From contig NZ_JAFBDI010000003.1 of NCBI RefSeq assembly GCF_016908145.1, forward strand, positions 24,186 through 88,185: DNA of 64,000 nt, read 5' to 3'. The DNA comes from Marinitoga litoralis (GTDB taxonomy: Bacteria > Thermotogota > Thermotogae > Petrotogales > Petrotogaceae). The notes under the pieces were generated by a model. The model was not told the DNA's origin. It did not search any database and saw only the letters and a program-made list of their open reading frames with translations. Both the position numbers and the translations under genes were made by a program. Position 1 is the stretch's first letter. Every line of letters starts with the position of its first letter. Positions 46,189 to 55,561 of the stretch are shown here, one piece after another.

Positions 46189-47391
46189 TTATCCTCTATT
46201 CATTGGCATGGACATACATCTTGGTCCACCACGACCTCTTGAAAGTTCACTTGATGGTATTTCAATTACATTAATACCATTTTCTCTTAAAAGCTGATTT
46301 GTGACATAATTTCTATCGTATGCAATAACAACTCCAGGTTTAATTGCTAATACATTTGAACCATCGTTCCATTGTTCTCTTTTTGCTGCTATTTCATCTT
46401 CTCCACCACATTTTAAAATTTTAATTTTTTCATTATTCAAATATTTTCTTAATATTTCTTCTAAAGATGCTTTTTCTTCAATTACTTCTAAACCGTCATT
46501 TCCTTTTTTAATAACGTATACTAATAAGCTTGATTCTAATTTAGAATGAGCTAAAAATTTATCTTCATCTACCATTGTAAATATTGTATCAAGATGCATA
46601 TATGCTCTCTTCTTTGGAATATTAATTGCTAATATGGTATCAAAACTTTCGTCTGAGTCATAGAATAATTTTTTAGCTAATTTTTCAACAGCTTCAGGTT
46701 CTGTTCTTTGGGAAATACCTATAGCTAAAACTTTATCAGTTAGAACTAAAACATCTCCTCCTTCTATAGCAAAATGTTCTGTCATATCATAATATATAGG
46801 AGTATCTGTATAATCTCGATTGTATTTAACAACATATTTCATAAATAAAGATTCACGTCTTCTAGCTTTTGTCATCATTTTATTTATTACTATACCTTTA
46901 CCTACAAAAGCTACAGGGTCTCTTTGGAAATATAAGTTAGGAAGTGGTAGTAAATAGAATTGTTTATTAAGTCTTACTTTTGTAGAGAAATTTTCTTTTT
47001 TTAAATTAAATTCATTTATTCTAACTCCACCAACTATTTTATTAATCATACCTTTTGTATCGAAGCTTAATAAATATTCTTTTAATGCATCCAATATATA
47101 TTCGTTTTTTACTTCACTCAAATTTAGATATTCTTCAACAAATTGTTCTCTAATATTTTTTTCACTTAAAGCTGTAGCAAGTAAATCAGTTACATACTCT
47201 ACATGAACCCCGTTTGTTCTTAAAACCTCAGCGAAATAATCATGTTCCTGTTGTGCTTTTTTTAAGTAAGGAATATCTTCAAATAATAATTCTTCTAATA
47301 AATCTGGTTCCATATTTTCTAATTCCAAACCTGGTCTATGTAGTAATACTCTTTTTAAATCTTTAACTTCAGAATAAACATTAATACACAT
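46189..47391 (-). CDS. arcA: Arginine deiminase
   Basis: ArcA converts arginine to citrulline and ammonia. The 400-residue enzyme shows the family start NVYSEVKDLKRVLLHRPG, substrate-binding FQRDPVAF, IEGGDVL and HLDTIFTMVD, and the nucleophile Cys392 in GGPRCMSMPMNRG at the extreme C-terminus. RBS TAAGGAGGG. A -10-like TATAAT lies upstream (rc of 47423-47428), without a convincing -35. Confidence 0.95.
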   Translation of the reverse strand: MCINVYSEVKDLKRVLLHRPGLELENMEPDLLEELLFEDIPYLKKAQQEHDYFAEVLRTNGVHVEYVTDLLATALSEKNIREQFVEEYLNLSEVKNEYILDALKEYLLSFDTKGMINKIVGGVRINEFNLKKENFSTKVRLNKQFYLLPLPNLYFQRDPVAFVGKGIVINKMMTKARRRESLFMKYVVKYNRDYTDTPIYYDMTEHFAIEGGDVLVLTDKVLAIGISQRTEPEAVEKLAKKLFYDSDESFDTILAINIPKKRAYMHLDTIFTMVDEDKFLAHSKLESSLLVYVIKKGNDGLEVIEEKASLEEILRKYLNNEKIKILKCGGEDEIAAKREQWNDGSNVLAIKPGVVIAYDRNYVTNQLLRENGINVIEIPSSELSRGRGGPRCMSMPMNRG

Positions 47392-47516
47392 AATTTTCCC
47401 TCCTTAAATTAATTCCGATATTATTATACTTAAAGTTACAAAAAAAGAAAAACTTGAAATTTTATGTTTTTATTTAAGTATGATAAATTTTTCACGGTTA
47501 GGAGGTATTATTTTAA

Positions 47517-47546
47517 GTATGCGTGAGTATGCGTGAGTATGCGTTG
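47517..47546 (+). repeat. Three tandem copies of a 10-bp repeat containing ATG
   Basis: The unit AGTATGCGTG occurs twice and then as AGTATGCGTT. Each contains ATGCG; a GGAGGT site lies upstream at about 47501-47506. The first ATG gives a 5-codon frame, the second a 21-codon frame (47529-47594), the third a 2-codon frame. The rest of the 325-base gap before the tRNA promoter has no gene I can support. Confidence 0.85.
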
Positions 47547-47679
47547 ATATACTATGAAAAAATATTCATTGGAATATATGAAATATTTATTTAAAGCTAT
47601 TTTTATTGTATATTAATCACATTCATTCAATAGTTATATATTGTTTCAAATGATTAATGAGTTCTTAATCATAAGGTAA

Positions 47680-47708
47680 TTGACAGAATAGAATTTATCT
47701 GGTATAAT
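47680..47708 (+). promoter_or_regulatory. Consensus promoter of the tRNA-secE-nusG operon
   Basis: TTGACA (47680-47685), 17-base spacer, TATAAT (47703-47708), 17 bases before tRNA-Thr. It probably drives the tRNAs and the following ribosomal genes. Confidence 0.92.
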
Positions 47709-47724
47709 AATCCCCGGATGAGTT

Positions 47725-47800
47725 GCCGACGTAGCTCAATTGGCAGAGCGGCTGACTTGTAATCAGCAGGTTGGGGGTTCAAGTCCCTTCGTCGGCTCCA
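47725..47800 (+). tRNA. tRNA-Thr(TGT)
   Basis: 76 nt; acceptor arms GCCGACG/CGTCGGC, anticodon arm GCTGA/TCAGC with loop CTTGTAA (anticodon TGT), T-loop GGTTCAAGTCC, encoded CCA. Confidence 0.96.
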
Positions 47801-47821
47801 TTATTTTTAATTTTTATCGGT

Positions 47822-47908
47822 GGTGAGGTGCCCGAGTGGCCAAAGGGGGCGGACTGTAAATCCGCTGGCGGATTGCCTTCGAAGGTTCAAATCCTTCCCT
47901 CACCACCA
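47822..47908 (+). tRNA. tRNA-Tyr(GTA)
   Basis: 87 nt with a long variable arm (class II); acceptor arms GGTGAGG/CCTCACC, anticodon loop CTGTAAA with anticodon GTA, T-loop GGTTCAAATCC, encoded CCA. Confidence 0.96.
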
Positions 47909-47942
47909 TTTTATTAATTATAATGTATGTGAGGTGAATATA

Positions 47943-48107
47943 ATGGCAGCTAAAAGTCCTGTTTTAACAGTATCTTTAAAATGTACAGAATGTAATAGAA
48001 GAAACTATTACAAGGAAAGAAAAAGAACAGCTAAAAATAAGTTAGAATTCAAAAAATATTGTCCACACTGTAATAAACATACATTACATGTTGAATCAAA
48101 AATATAA
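47943..48107 (+). CDS. rpmG: Ribosomal protein L33 (zinc form)
   Basis: The 54-residue protein starts MAAKSPVLTVSLKC and has the zinc pairs CTEC and CPHC. The ATG at 47943 follows GTGAGGTG; the longer in-frame reading upstream passes through tRNA-Tyr and is not real. It opens the secE-nusG-rpl cluster. Confidence 0.96.
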   Translation: MAAKSPVLTVSLKCTECNRRNYYKERKRTAKNKLEFKKYCPHCNKHTLHVESKI

Positions 48108-48134
48108 TAATTAAATTTTCTAAAATGAAAATCA

Positions 48135-48153
48135 ACCCCCTTATATAGGGGGT
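48135..48153 (+). promoter_or_regulatory. ACCCCC/GGGGGT hairpin before secE
   Basis: ACCCCC (48135-48140) and GGGGGT (48148-48153) can pair around TTATATA. The same C-run could instead pair with the secE ribosome site GGGGGTG at 48168-48174. No U-run follows, so it is not a normal terminator. Confidence 0.5.
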
Positions 48154-48181
48154 AGTGATTAAATTTTGGGGGTGTTTTTTA

Positions 48182-48409
48182 ATGTCAAAGTTTTGGGTAT
48201 TTTTAAGCTCGGTTATGCAAGAAGGTAAAAAGGTGAAATGGCCTAACAGAAAAGAAGCTATTAATTCGACTTTAATTGTTTTGGCGATATTAATATTTGT
48301 TTCTTTATATTTATTTGTTGTTGACTATGGTTTATTGAATTTATTTGCAAAAGTTGTATATCCTTTAATAGGTATTAAAAGTGGTTTAGGAACCGGAGTT
48401 ACTCAATGA
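48182..48409 (+). CDS. secE: Preprotein translocase subunit SecE
   Basis: The 75-residue protein has the SecE motif EGKKVKWPNRKEAINSTLIV followed by one membrane helix (about 26-50), the short single-TM form. I take the ATG at 48182 after GGGGGTG; nine in-frame residues upstream are not used. nusG follows by 23 bases, the standard order. Confidence 0.93.
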   Translation: MSKFWVFLSSVMQEGKKVKWPNRKEAINSTLIVLAILIFVSLYLFVVDYGLLNLFAKVVYPLIGIKSGLGTGVTQ

Positions 48410-48432
48410 TTTAATAAAGCAGGTGAATAAAA

Positions 48433-49488
48433 ATGCAAAAAAAATGGTATATTTTGCAAACTTTTTCTGGTATGGAGTATAAGGTAAAAGAATTGATTGA
48501 AGAAAAAGCGAAATTATATGAAAAAGAGAAAATGTTTGGAAAAATATTAATACCAGAAGAAAGTGAAATAGATTTAACTAATAAAAAAGTGGAAAGAGTT
48601 GTCGTTTCTGAAGAAGCACATGTATATGTAAAAAATGGAGATAATGTGAAAAAAGGTGATTTATTAGCTGAAGAACCTGCTGTTTTAGTAAAAAATTCAG
48701 GAACTATAGTTGAAGTTAAAAATTATAGAAAGATTATAGTTGAAACAAAAGATAAAAAATTTACTAAAACTTTTTTGATCCCCGAAAGTGCAAAAATAAT
48801 TGGCGGACTAAAAGTTAATTCTACAATACATGTAGGTATTCCTTTAGCAAAAGAGCATGGTTATGAAGCTGATTTAGATGGTATCATAATTTCTATTGAA
48901 AAATTAAAAAGAGTAGTTATACAACATAATGAAGGAAAAGATGTATATCTTGTTTTTAGGGATAATTTTGATACAAATGCTTTTAGAAAAGGTACTTACG
49001 TAGAAAAAGATCAAATATTGGCTAACAAAAAACAATATAAATCAAAATCTTCAGGTAAAATTGAGATTAGGGATTTTGCAGCAAGAAAAGAAATTATAAT
49101 ATTAAAAACTAAAATTTCAAGATTATTTCCAGGATACATGTTTATAGAAATGATATTAAATAAAGAAACCCAAGAAATGGTAAAAAACATCCCATACGTA
49201 ATTAATTTTATAAATATTGGGGGTACTCCTGTTAGACTAAAGAGCAAAGAAGTAAAAGCATTATTGAGATTAACAGGTGAAGAAAGTTATGAAGTAAAAG
49301 AAAGTAAAATTAGAGCTGATTATGAACTTGGTGAACATATAAGAATTGTTAATGGCCCTTTTGAATACTTTACAGGTAAAATAACACATATTGATTTGCA
49401 TAAACAAACAGTAAAAGTAACAATAAATATGTTTGGAAGGGAAACTGAAGTTGAATTAGGTTTAACTGAAATAGAAAAAATAGATTAA
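48433..49488 (+). CDS. nusG: Transcription factor NusG with large inserted domain
   Basis: NusG binds RNA polymerase and modulates pausing and Rho. At 351 residues it is about twice the usual size. The NGN domain opens with KKWYILQTFSGMEYKVKELI, breaks near residue 48, resumes at FPGYMFIEM (about 232), and ends in a KOW domain (VNGPFEYFTGKITHID). The insert (about 48-228) holds two related-looking beta-rich parts (NGDNVKKGDLLAEEP; KGTYVEKDQILANKK). An insert here is known in Thermotoga NusG (domain II), so this is a clade trait. Confidence 0.94.
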   Translation: MQKKWYILQTFSGMEYKVKELIEEKAKLYEKEKMFGKILIPEESEIDLTNKKVERVVVSEEAHVYVKNGDNVKKGDLLAEEPAVLVKNSGTIVEVKNYRKIIVETKDKKFTKTFLIPESAKIIGGLKVNSTIHVGIPLAKEHGYEADLDGIIISIEKLKRVVIQHNEGKDVYLVFRDNFDTNAFRKGTYVEKDQILANKKQYKSKSSGKIEIRDFAARKEIIILKTKISRLFPGYMFIEMILNKETQEMVKNIPYVINFINIGGTPVRLKSKEVKALLRLTGEESYEVKESKIRADYELGEHIRIVNGPFEYFTGKITHIDLHKQTVKVTINMFGRETEVELGLTEIEKID

Positions 49489-49500
49489 TTTTTTCATATA

Positions 49501-49527
49501 GTGGGAGGACATCTCCGCTAATACCAC
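49501..49527 (+). promoter_or_regulatory. Structured leader of the rplK-rplA operon, possible L1 site
   Basis: GTG...CAC and GGAG...CTCC form two stacked stems with a one-sided internal loop, directly before the rplK ribosome site. L1 autoregulates this operon in bacteria by binding such a structure; this reading is inferred from position and shape. Confidence 0.5.
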
Positions 49528-49542
49528 AAAGGAGGGAATTAT

Positions 49543-49971
49543 ATGGCAAAGAAAATCGCAAGAATTGTTAAATTGCAATTGCCAGCAGGGAAAGCAACAC
49601 CTGCTCCACCAGTTGGTCCTGCATTAGGACAACATGGTGTTAATTTGATGGAATTTTGTAAAAAGTTTAACGCAGCAACAGCAGATAAAGCTGGTATGAT
49701 TATCCCTGTAGAAATTACAGTTTTTGAAGACAGATCATTTACATTTGAATTAAAAACCCCCCCAGCTTCTTTCTTAATTTTACAAGCAGCTGGACTTAAA
49801 AAAGGTGCTACAAATCCTGGTAGAGAAATCGTTGGGAAGATTACTTTATCTCAAGTAAAAGAAATTGCAGAAATCAAAATGCCCGACCTTAATGCTAGAA
49901 CAATAGAAGCAGCTATGGAAATCATAAAAGGTACTGCAAGAAACATGGGCATAGAAGTAGTAGAAGGTTAA
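49543..49971 (+). CDS. rplK: Ribosomal protein L11
   Basis: 142 residues; conserved [24 protein letters not shown] at the thiostrepton/GTPase-centre end and the rRNA-binding C-terminal domain ([13 protein letters not shown]). Start ATG after AAAGGAGGG. Four bases separate it from rplA's upstream GTG. Confidence 0.97.
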   Translation: MAKKIARIVKLQLPAGKATPAPPVGPALGQHGVNLMEFCKKFNAATADKAGMIIPVEITVFEDRSFTFELKTPPASFLILQAAGLKKGATNPGREIVGKITLSQVKEIAEIKMPDLNARTIEAAMEIIKGTARNMGIEVVEG

Positions 49972-49984
49972 GGGGGTGTATGTG

Positions 49985-50686
49985 ATGTCTAAACGTGGAA
50001 AAAGATATTTAGAAGCAAGAAAATTAATTGATAGAGAAAAATTTTATACTTTAGATGAAGCTTTAGAATTATTACCAAAAGTAGCTACAGCAAAATTTGA
50101 TGAAAGTATAGAATTACATATGATTTTAGGTATAGATCCTAGAAAAAATGATCAACAAGTAAGAGGAAATATTTCTTTACCTCATGGAACTGGTAAAACT
50201 GTAAGAGTATTAGTTTTCGCTAAAGGTGAAAAAGTAAAAGAAGCTTTAGATGCAGGAGCAGATTATGCAGGTTCTGATGAATTGATTCAAAAAATTCAAG
50301 GTGGATGGACAGACTTTGATGTAGCAATTGCTACACCTGATATGATGAGAGAAATTGGAAGATTAGGTAAAGTTTTAGGTCCAAGAGGATTAATGCCTTC
50401 TCCAAAATCAGGTACAGTTACAGATGATGTAGCTAATGCAGTAAAAGATTTTAAAGCTGGTAAAATTGAAGTAAGAAATGATAAATCAGGCAACTTACAT
50501 TTTGCGGTTGGTAAGAAATCATTTGATGCTTCGAAATTAAAAGAAAATATAATAGAAGCATTACAACAAATTGAGAAATTAAGACCATCAGGTGCAAAAG
50601 GTAAATTTATTAGAAAAGTTGCTATAGCTCCAACAATGGGTCCTGGTATGAAATTAAACGTTTCAGAATTTTTAACTGAAAAGTAA
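49985..50686 (+). CDS. rplA: Ribosomal protein L1
   Basis: 233 residues forming the L1 stalk base; conserved [18 protein letters not shown] and [18 protein letters not shown]. The ATG at 49985 (MSKRGKRY) is favoured over the in-frame GTG at 49976, because GGGGGTG lies 8 bases upstream. L1 may repress its own mRNA through the leader before rplK. Confidence 0.97.
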   Translation: MSKRGKRYLEARKLIDREKFYTLDEALELLPKVATAKFDESIELHMILGIDPRKNDQQVRGNISLPHGTGKTVRVLVFAKGEKVKEALDAGADYAGSDELIQKIQGGWTDFDVAIATPDMMREIGRLGKVLGPRGLMPSPKSGTVTDDVANAVKDFKAGKIEVRNDKSGNLHFAVGKKSFDASKLKENIIEALQQIEKLRPSGAKGKFIRKVAIAPTMGPGMKLNVSEFLTEK

Positions 50687-50703
50687 TAATCTTAAGTTAT
50701 AAT

Positions 50704-50790
50704 ATTTCAGCAAATGAATATGTACTGAAGACAGCAGGTATAATTTAATGTGGTGTAAACCCGCCTGCCGAGGTACGCTGAAGATAAAAC
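50704..50790 (+). promoter_or_regulatory. Ribosomal protein L10 leader
   Basis: The segment contains the hallmarks of the L10 leader: GACAGCAGG (50731-50739) able to pair with CCTGCCGAGGTA (50764-50775), before rplJ. The L10(L12)4 complex binds this to repress rplJL. A TATAAT at 50698-50703 without good -35 may be a local promoter. Confidence 0.75.
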
Positions 50791-50808
50791 AATAATTGTT
50801 TTAGTGCT

Positions 50809-50838
50809 TCTGCGGTCCTCGGGACCGCAGATTTTTTT
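50809..50838 (+). terminator. Attenuator terminator before rplJ
   Basis: A 10-bp stem (50809-50818 with 50822-50831), loop TCG, followed by seven T; the rplJ ribosome site GGAGGTG is right after. It suggests the L10 leader controls transcription read-through. Confidence 0.88.
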
Positions 50839-50855
50839 AGAGGAGGTGTGAGTCG

Positions 50856-51404
50856 GTGTTAACAAGAGCTCAAAAAGCTGAGTTGTTAAAAGAGTTAGAA
50901 GGTGTATTTAAAGATTCTTCAATAATCATGTTTTTAGATTTTAAAGGCATGTCAGTTGCTCAATCAAACGCTTTAAGAAGCGAATTGTTCAAGAATTTTG
51001 GAGATAAAGTATATTTTAAAGTAACAAGAAATGCCTTAATCAAAACAGCTATTAAAAATGCTGGTTTGAATTTAGAAGATTATGAAAAATATCTTGAAGG
51101 AAATACAGCTTTATTTTACACAAAAGAAGCGGATCCAATTGAAGCATTAAAAGTTTTAGTTGAATTTAAAAAGAAAAATAAGTTAGAATTCCCAGTTATT
51201 AAAGCAGGTATATTAGAAGGTAAAATCTTTAGCACTGAAGAAGCTGAAGAACTTTCAAAATTACCTTCAAAAGAACAATTACTTGCTATGTTACTCGGTG
51301 GCTTAAATGCACCAATTTCAGGTTTCGTAGGAGTAATGGGTGGAGTATTGAGAAAGTTCTTATATGCATTAAATGCTATAAAAGAAGAAAAAGAAAAACA
51401 ATAA
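50856..51404 (+). CDS. rplJ: Ribosomal protein L10
   Basis: 182 residues; N-terminal rRNA-binding part (FLDFKGMSVAQSNALRSEL, VTRNALIKTA) and C-terminal helix that carries L7/L12 dimers. GTG start after AGAGGAGGTG. The long C-terminal helix suits three L12 dimers, as in thermophiles. Confidence 0.97.
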   Translation: MLTRAQKAELLKELEGVFKDSSIIMFLDFKGMSVAQSNALRSELFKNFGDKVYFKVTRNALIKTAIKNAGLNLEDYEKYLEGNTALFYTKEADPIEALKVLVEFKKKNKLEFPVIKAGILEGKIFSTEEAEELSKLPSKEQLLAMLLGGLNAPISGFVGVMGGVLRKFLYALNAIKEEKEKQ

Positions 51405-51434
51405 AACTTAAATATTTTCAGGAGGTGTATTAGA

Positions 51435-51818
51435 ATGACAAGAGAAGAATTAATTCAAGCAATTAAAGAAATGACAGTAGCAGAATTAGCAGAATTAGTA
51501 AAGGAATTAGAAGAAGAATTTGGTGTTTCAGCAGCAGCTCCAGTAGCGGTTGCAGCAGCTCCAGTAGCAGGTGCAGCAGCTCCAGCTGAAGAAGAAAAAG
51601 ATTCATTTGATGTTGTATTAAAAGATTTTGGTGCTAAGAAAATTAATGTAATTAAAGTTGTTAGAGAAATTACAGGATTAGGATTAAAAGAAGCAAAAGA
51701 CTTAGTAGAAAAAGCTGGTTCTCCAGATGCAGTTATAAAAGAAGGCGCTTCAAAAGCAGAAGCAGAAGAATTAAAGAAAAAATTAGAAGAAGCTGGCGCA
51801 GCAGTAGAATTGAAGTAA
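51435..51818 (+). CDS. rplL: Ribosomal protein L7/L12
   Basis: 127 residues: N-terminal dimer domain, Ala/Pro hinge (about 37-55), C-terminal factor-binding domain with [35 protein letters not shown]. Confidence 0.97.
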   Translation: MTREELIQAIKEMTVAELAELVKELEEEFGVSAAAPVAVAAAPVAGAAAPAEEEKDSFDVVLKDFGAKKINVIKVVREITGLGLKEAKDLVEKAGSPDAVIKEGASKAEAEELKKKLEEAGAAVELK

Positions 51819-51858
51819 TTTCTTAAAGAAAAATAAACTTTTATATGATATAATTTAT

Positions 51859-51890
51859 CCGCATCAGACTATAGTCTGATGCGGTATTGT
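51859..51890 (+). terminator. Attenuator between rplL and rpoB
   Basis: A 26-base perfect palindrome (51859-51884) with CCGCATCAG arms, followed by TATTGTTTTG. A partial terminator here is the usual way to make more L7/L12 than RNA polymerase. Confidence 0.75.
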
Positions 51891-51929
51891 TTTGCTAATA
51901 AAAAAATTAGGAAGACGAGGTGATTCTTT

Positions 51930-54900
51930 GTGAACACCCGAGTTTTGAAGGTGGGAAAAAGAGAAAGGCATTTTTTTGGCAAAGTTAAAGAGGACATGTC
52001 GCTTTTCCATGACTTGTTAGAAATTCAACTGGATTCGTTTGAATGGTTTGTTAAACACGGAGTTAAAGAAGTGTTGGACAAATATTCTCCAATAACAGTT
52101 GAATTAAAAGGTAAAAGGAAAAGCAAAATATCTTTAGAATTTACAGATGTATGGACAGAAGATCCTACATTTGAAGAAATGGAATGTAAGGAAAAAGGAT
52201 TATCCTATACAGTTCCATTAAAAGCAAAAATTAGAATAACAGATTACAGTACTGGGGAAATTATCGAACCCAGTGATTCGTTATTTTTTGGTAATATACC
52301 AAAAATAACTGACAGAAGTACATTTATTATTAATGGTGCTGAAAGGGTAGTTGTAAACCAATTAGTTAGATCTCCTGGTGTTTATTTTGTTAGTGAAGAA
52401 CAAAAGAGTGTAAAACAAACAAAACCATATTTTGTCGCTCACTTTTTACCAGTTAAAGGTGCTTGGTTAGAAATTATATATAATCCAAATCCAGGAAAAG
52501 ATTTTTTACAAGTAAGAATAGATAGGAAAAGAAAATTTAATTATTTCTTGTTCTTAAGAGCTTTAGGTTTTGATAGTGATTTAGCTATTTTAGATTTATA
52601 CCCAAAAAAGATTAATTTGAATTATAACATTACAGACTATTTGGAAAAGAACATTACAATATTATCTGATATTAAGGTGCCTGAGTCTTCAGAATTATAT
52701 AAAGAATCAAAAACATATAGAGGAATAAGACTTACAGAAAAAGTTGTTGAAGAATTATTAGAATTAGGAATTTCAGAAATAACTGTTGCACATATTGTTG
52801 CACAAAATACTTTAGACTTGTTTAAAAGAACATATGAATCAGAAGATTCTATTTTAACACCAGAGGATGCATATAAAGAATTATTCAAAAAATTAAGACC
52901 TGGAGAAATTCCAAGAGTAAATATCGCAACTGATTATATCAATAATCTTTATTTTAATCCTAATACTTTCGATTTCTCATTAATTGGTAGAAAAAAGATT
53001 GTAAATAGAATGGAAGATGTATATAAGAAGTATTTAATAGAAGTAGAAGGAAAAGAAATACAAAAAGGTGAAGATGTTGAATATCCACATAAAGATGAAA
53101 GAATATTAACTAAATTAGATTTAGTATTAGCTTCTAGACATTTATTAGAAATGAAAGAAAATCCAGAATTATTAGATACTAGAGACCATTTGGGTAATAA
53201 AAGAGTAAGATCAGTTGGAGAATTAATGCAAATCGAATTTGAAAGATCTTTCTCTAAAATGTTACCAATATTAAGCGAAAAATTAAGCATTATTCCTAAT
53301 ATCCAAAAATTAAACCCAAATACATTAGTAAATTCTAGAGCTATTATGACAACTATAAATCAATTCTTTGCTACAAGTCAATTATCACAATTTATGGATC
53401 AAGTTAACCCATTATCAGAATTGACTCATAAGAGAAGGTTGTCAGCTATTGGTCCTGGTGGATTGAAAAGAGAACATGCTAAATTTGAAGTTCGTGATGT
53501 TCACCATTCACATTATGGAAGAATGTGTCCAATAGAAACTCCGGAAGGTGCTAATATTGGTTTGATAACTTCATTAGCAATATTAGCAAGAGTTGATGAA
53601 TTCGGGTTCTTAGAAACACCATATTACAAAGTAAAAGATGGAAAAGTATTATATGATAAAGGTGTATATTGGTTAACTGCAGATCAAGAAGAAGAAAAAA
53701 TCATTGCGCCTGCTTCAGTTGAAATAGATGAAAATGGAAAAATTAAATCAGAATATGTAGAAATCAGACATGGCGGTAAGGTTACATATGTTCATAGAGA
53801 AGATGTTGAATTTATCGCTGTTACACCAAAACAAATTGTTAGTGTTTCTACATCATTAATTCCATTCTTGGAACACGATGACGCTAACCGTGCTTTGATG
53901 GGATCAAACATGCAAAGACAAGCGGTTCCTTTAATGATAACAGAAGCTCCATTTGTAGGAACTGGAGTTGAATGGCTTGCTGCTAGAGATTCAGGATATG
54001 TTATTAAAGCAAAACATAGAGGAAGAGTTTCATATGTTGATGCAAAAACAATTATTATTAATAGATTAGATGAAGATGGAAAAGAAATATTAGATAATTA
54101 TGGAAATCCAGTTCAAGATAAATATACATTGTGGAAATTCATTAGATCTAACCAAGATACAACAATAAATCAAAGACCTATTGTTGAAATGAATGAAATT
54201 GTTGAAAAGAATGCACCAATTGCTGATGGTCCTGCAATTGATATGGGCGAATTAGCATTAGGAAAAAATATTCTTGTGGCATTTATGCCTTGGGAAGGAT
54301 ATAACTTTGAAGATGCTATTTTAGTAAATGAAGAATTATTAGAAAGAGATTCTTTCACATCATTACATATAGAAGTATATGAAACAAAAGCAATGGATAC
54401 ACAATTAGGTCCTGAAGAAATCACAGCAGACATTCCAAATGTAAAGAAAGAATCATTAAGAAACCTTGATGAACATGGTATTGTTAGAGTTGGAGCTTAT
54501 GTTACATCAGGAGATATTTTAGTGGGTAAGGTTACACCTAGAGGTGAGTCTGAAACATCACCAGAAGAAAAATTAATTAGATCAGTATTTGGAGATAGAG
54601 GAAAAGATGTAAAAGATACATCCTTAACATTACCTCATGGTGTTGAAGGTAGAGTTATCGATGTAAAGGTATATACAAGAAAAGATATACCAGACCTTGA
54701 AACTGGTGTTAATCAATATGTAAAAGTGTATATAGCTTCAAAGAAAACATTAAATGTTGGTGATAAACTTGCAGGTAGACACGGTAATAAAGGTGTTGTT
54801 TCAAATATCTTAAGAAAAGAAGATATGCCTTTCTTACCAAATGGAAAACCTATTGAAATGATACTTAGTCCTTTAGGTGTTCCTTCACGTATGAACCTAG

Positions 54901-55538
54901 GACAAGTTTTAGAAATGCACTTAGGATGGTTAGCAAAGTTAACTGGAAAGCATTTTGCTACACCAATTTTTGATGGTGCAAAAGAAGAAGAAATTATGAA
55001 AGCATTATATGAAGCAAGAAAAAATAATAGAATGGATGAATTAGATAAAGTTCGTAAAGAATATGGATTAGATTTAGGAGATTCAGCTGAAGTTGAAAGT
55101 GGTAAAATAACTTTAAGAGATGGTAGAACTGGAGAACCATTCGATTATCCAATAGCAATTGGGTATATGTATATGTTAAGATTGGTTCATATTGCTAAGG
55201 ATAAAATGCATGCTCGTTCTACAGGTCCATATTCATTAATTCATCAACAACCACTTGGAGGTAAAGCACATTTCGGTGGTCAAAGATTTGGTGAAATGGA
55301 AGTATGGGCATTAGAAGCATATGGTGCAGCACATACATTAACTGAAATGTTGACATATAAATCAGATGACATTAAAGGAAGAAATGAAGTATATAAAGCT
55401 ATATTAAATGGTAAAAATCTTCCTGATCCAGGTATTCCTGAAAGTTTCAAAGTTTTAGTTAAAGAATTACAAGGTTTAATGTTAGATGTTCGTTTGTTTG
55501 ATGAGGACGGTAATGAATTAGATGTAGATAAATTATAA
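51930..55538 (+). CDS. rpoB: RNA polymerase beta subunit
   Basis: 1202 residues with the conserved RpoB order: N-terminal lobe, rifampicin region ([25 protein letters not shown]), [45 protein letters not shown] and C-terminal [21 protein letters not shown] parts. GTG start after GAGGTG. Forms the catalytic core with RpoC, whose gene follows by 23 bases. Confidence 0.97.
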   Translation: MNTRVLKVGKRERHFFGKVKEDMSLFHDLLEIQLDSFEWFVKHGVKEVLDKYSPITVELKGKRKSKISLEFTDVWTEDPTFEEMECKEKGLSYTVPLKAKIRITDYSTGEIIEPSDSLFFGNIPKITDRSTFIINGAERVVVNQLVRSPGVYFVSEEQKSVKQTKPYFVAHFLPVKGAWLEIIYNPNPGKDFLQVRIDRKRKFNYFLFLRALGFDSDLAILDLYPKKINLNYNITDYLEKNITILSDIKVPESSELYKESKTYRGIRLTEKVVEELLELGISEITVAHIVAQNTLDLFKRTYESEDSILTPEDAYKELFKKLRPGEIPRVNIATDYINNLYFNPNTFDFSLIGRKKIVNRMEDVYKKYLIEVEGKEIQKGEDVEYPHKDERILTKLDLVLASRHLLEMKENPELLDTRDHLGNKRVRSVGELMQIEFERSFSKMLPILSEKLSIIPNIQKLNPNTLVNSRAIMTTINQFFATSQLSQFMDQVNPLSELTHKRRLSAIGPGGLKREHAKFEVRDVHHSHYGRMCPIETPEGANIGLITSLAILARVDEFGFLETPYYKVKDGKVLYDKGVYWLTADQEEEKIIAPASVEIDENGKIKSEYVEIRHGGKVTYVHREDVEFIAVTPKQIVSVSTSLIPFLEHDDANRALMGSNMQRQAVPLMITEAPFVGTGVEWLAARDSGYVIKAKHRGRVSYVDAKTIIINRLDEDGKEILDNYGNPVQDKYTLWKFIRSNQDTTINQRPIVEMNEIVEKNAPIADGPAIDMGELALGKNILVAFMPWEGYNFEDAILVNEELLERDSFTSLHIEVYETKAMDTQLGPEEITADIPNVKKESLRNLDEHGIVRVGAYVTSGDILVGKVTPRGESETSPEEKLIRSVFGDRGKDVKDTSLTLPHGVEGRVIDVKVYTRKDIPDLETGVNQYVKVYIASKKTLNVGDKLAGRHGNKGVVSNILRKEDMPFLPNGKPIEMILSPLGVPSRMNLGQVLEMHLGWLAKLTGKHFATPIFDGAKEEEIMKALYEARKNNRMDELDKVRKEYGLDLGDSAEVESGKITLRDGRTGEPFDYPIAIGYMYMLRLVHIAKDKMHARSTGPYSLIHQQPLGGKAHFGGQRFGEMEVWALEAYGAAHTLTEMLTYKSDDIKGRNEVYKAILNGKNLPDPGIPESFKVLVKELQGLMLDVRLFDEDGNELDVDKL

Positions 55539-55561
55539 AATCCCCTCAAGGAGGGTAAAGC

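Noticed and set aside
47820..47942. N-terminal extension of rpmG
   Set aside because: It passes through tRNA-Tyr and lacks a ribosome site; the L33 sequence starts cleanly at 47943.
48577..49116. Gene fusion or misassembly within nusG
   Set aside because: A large NusG insert at this place is a known Thermotoga feature and the NGN domain resumes correctly.
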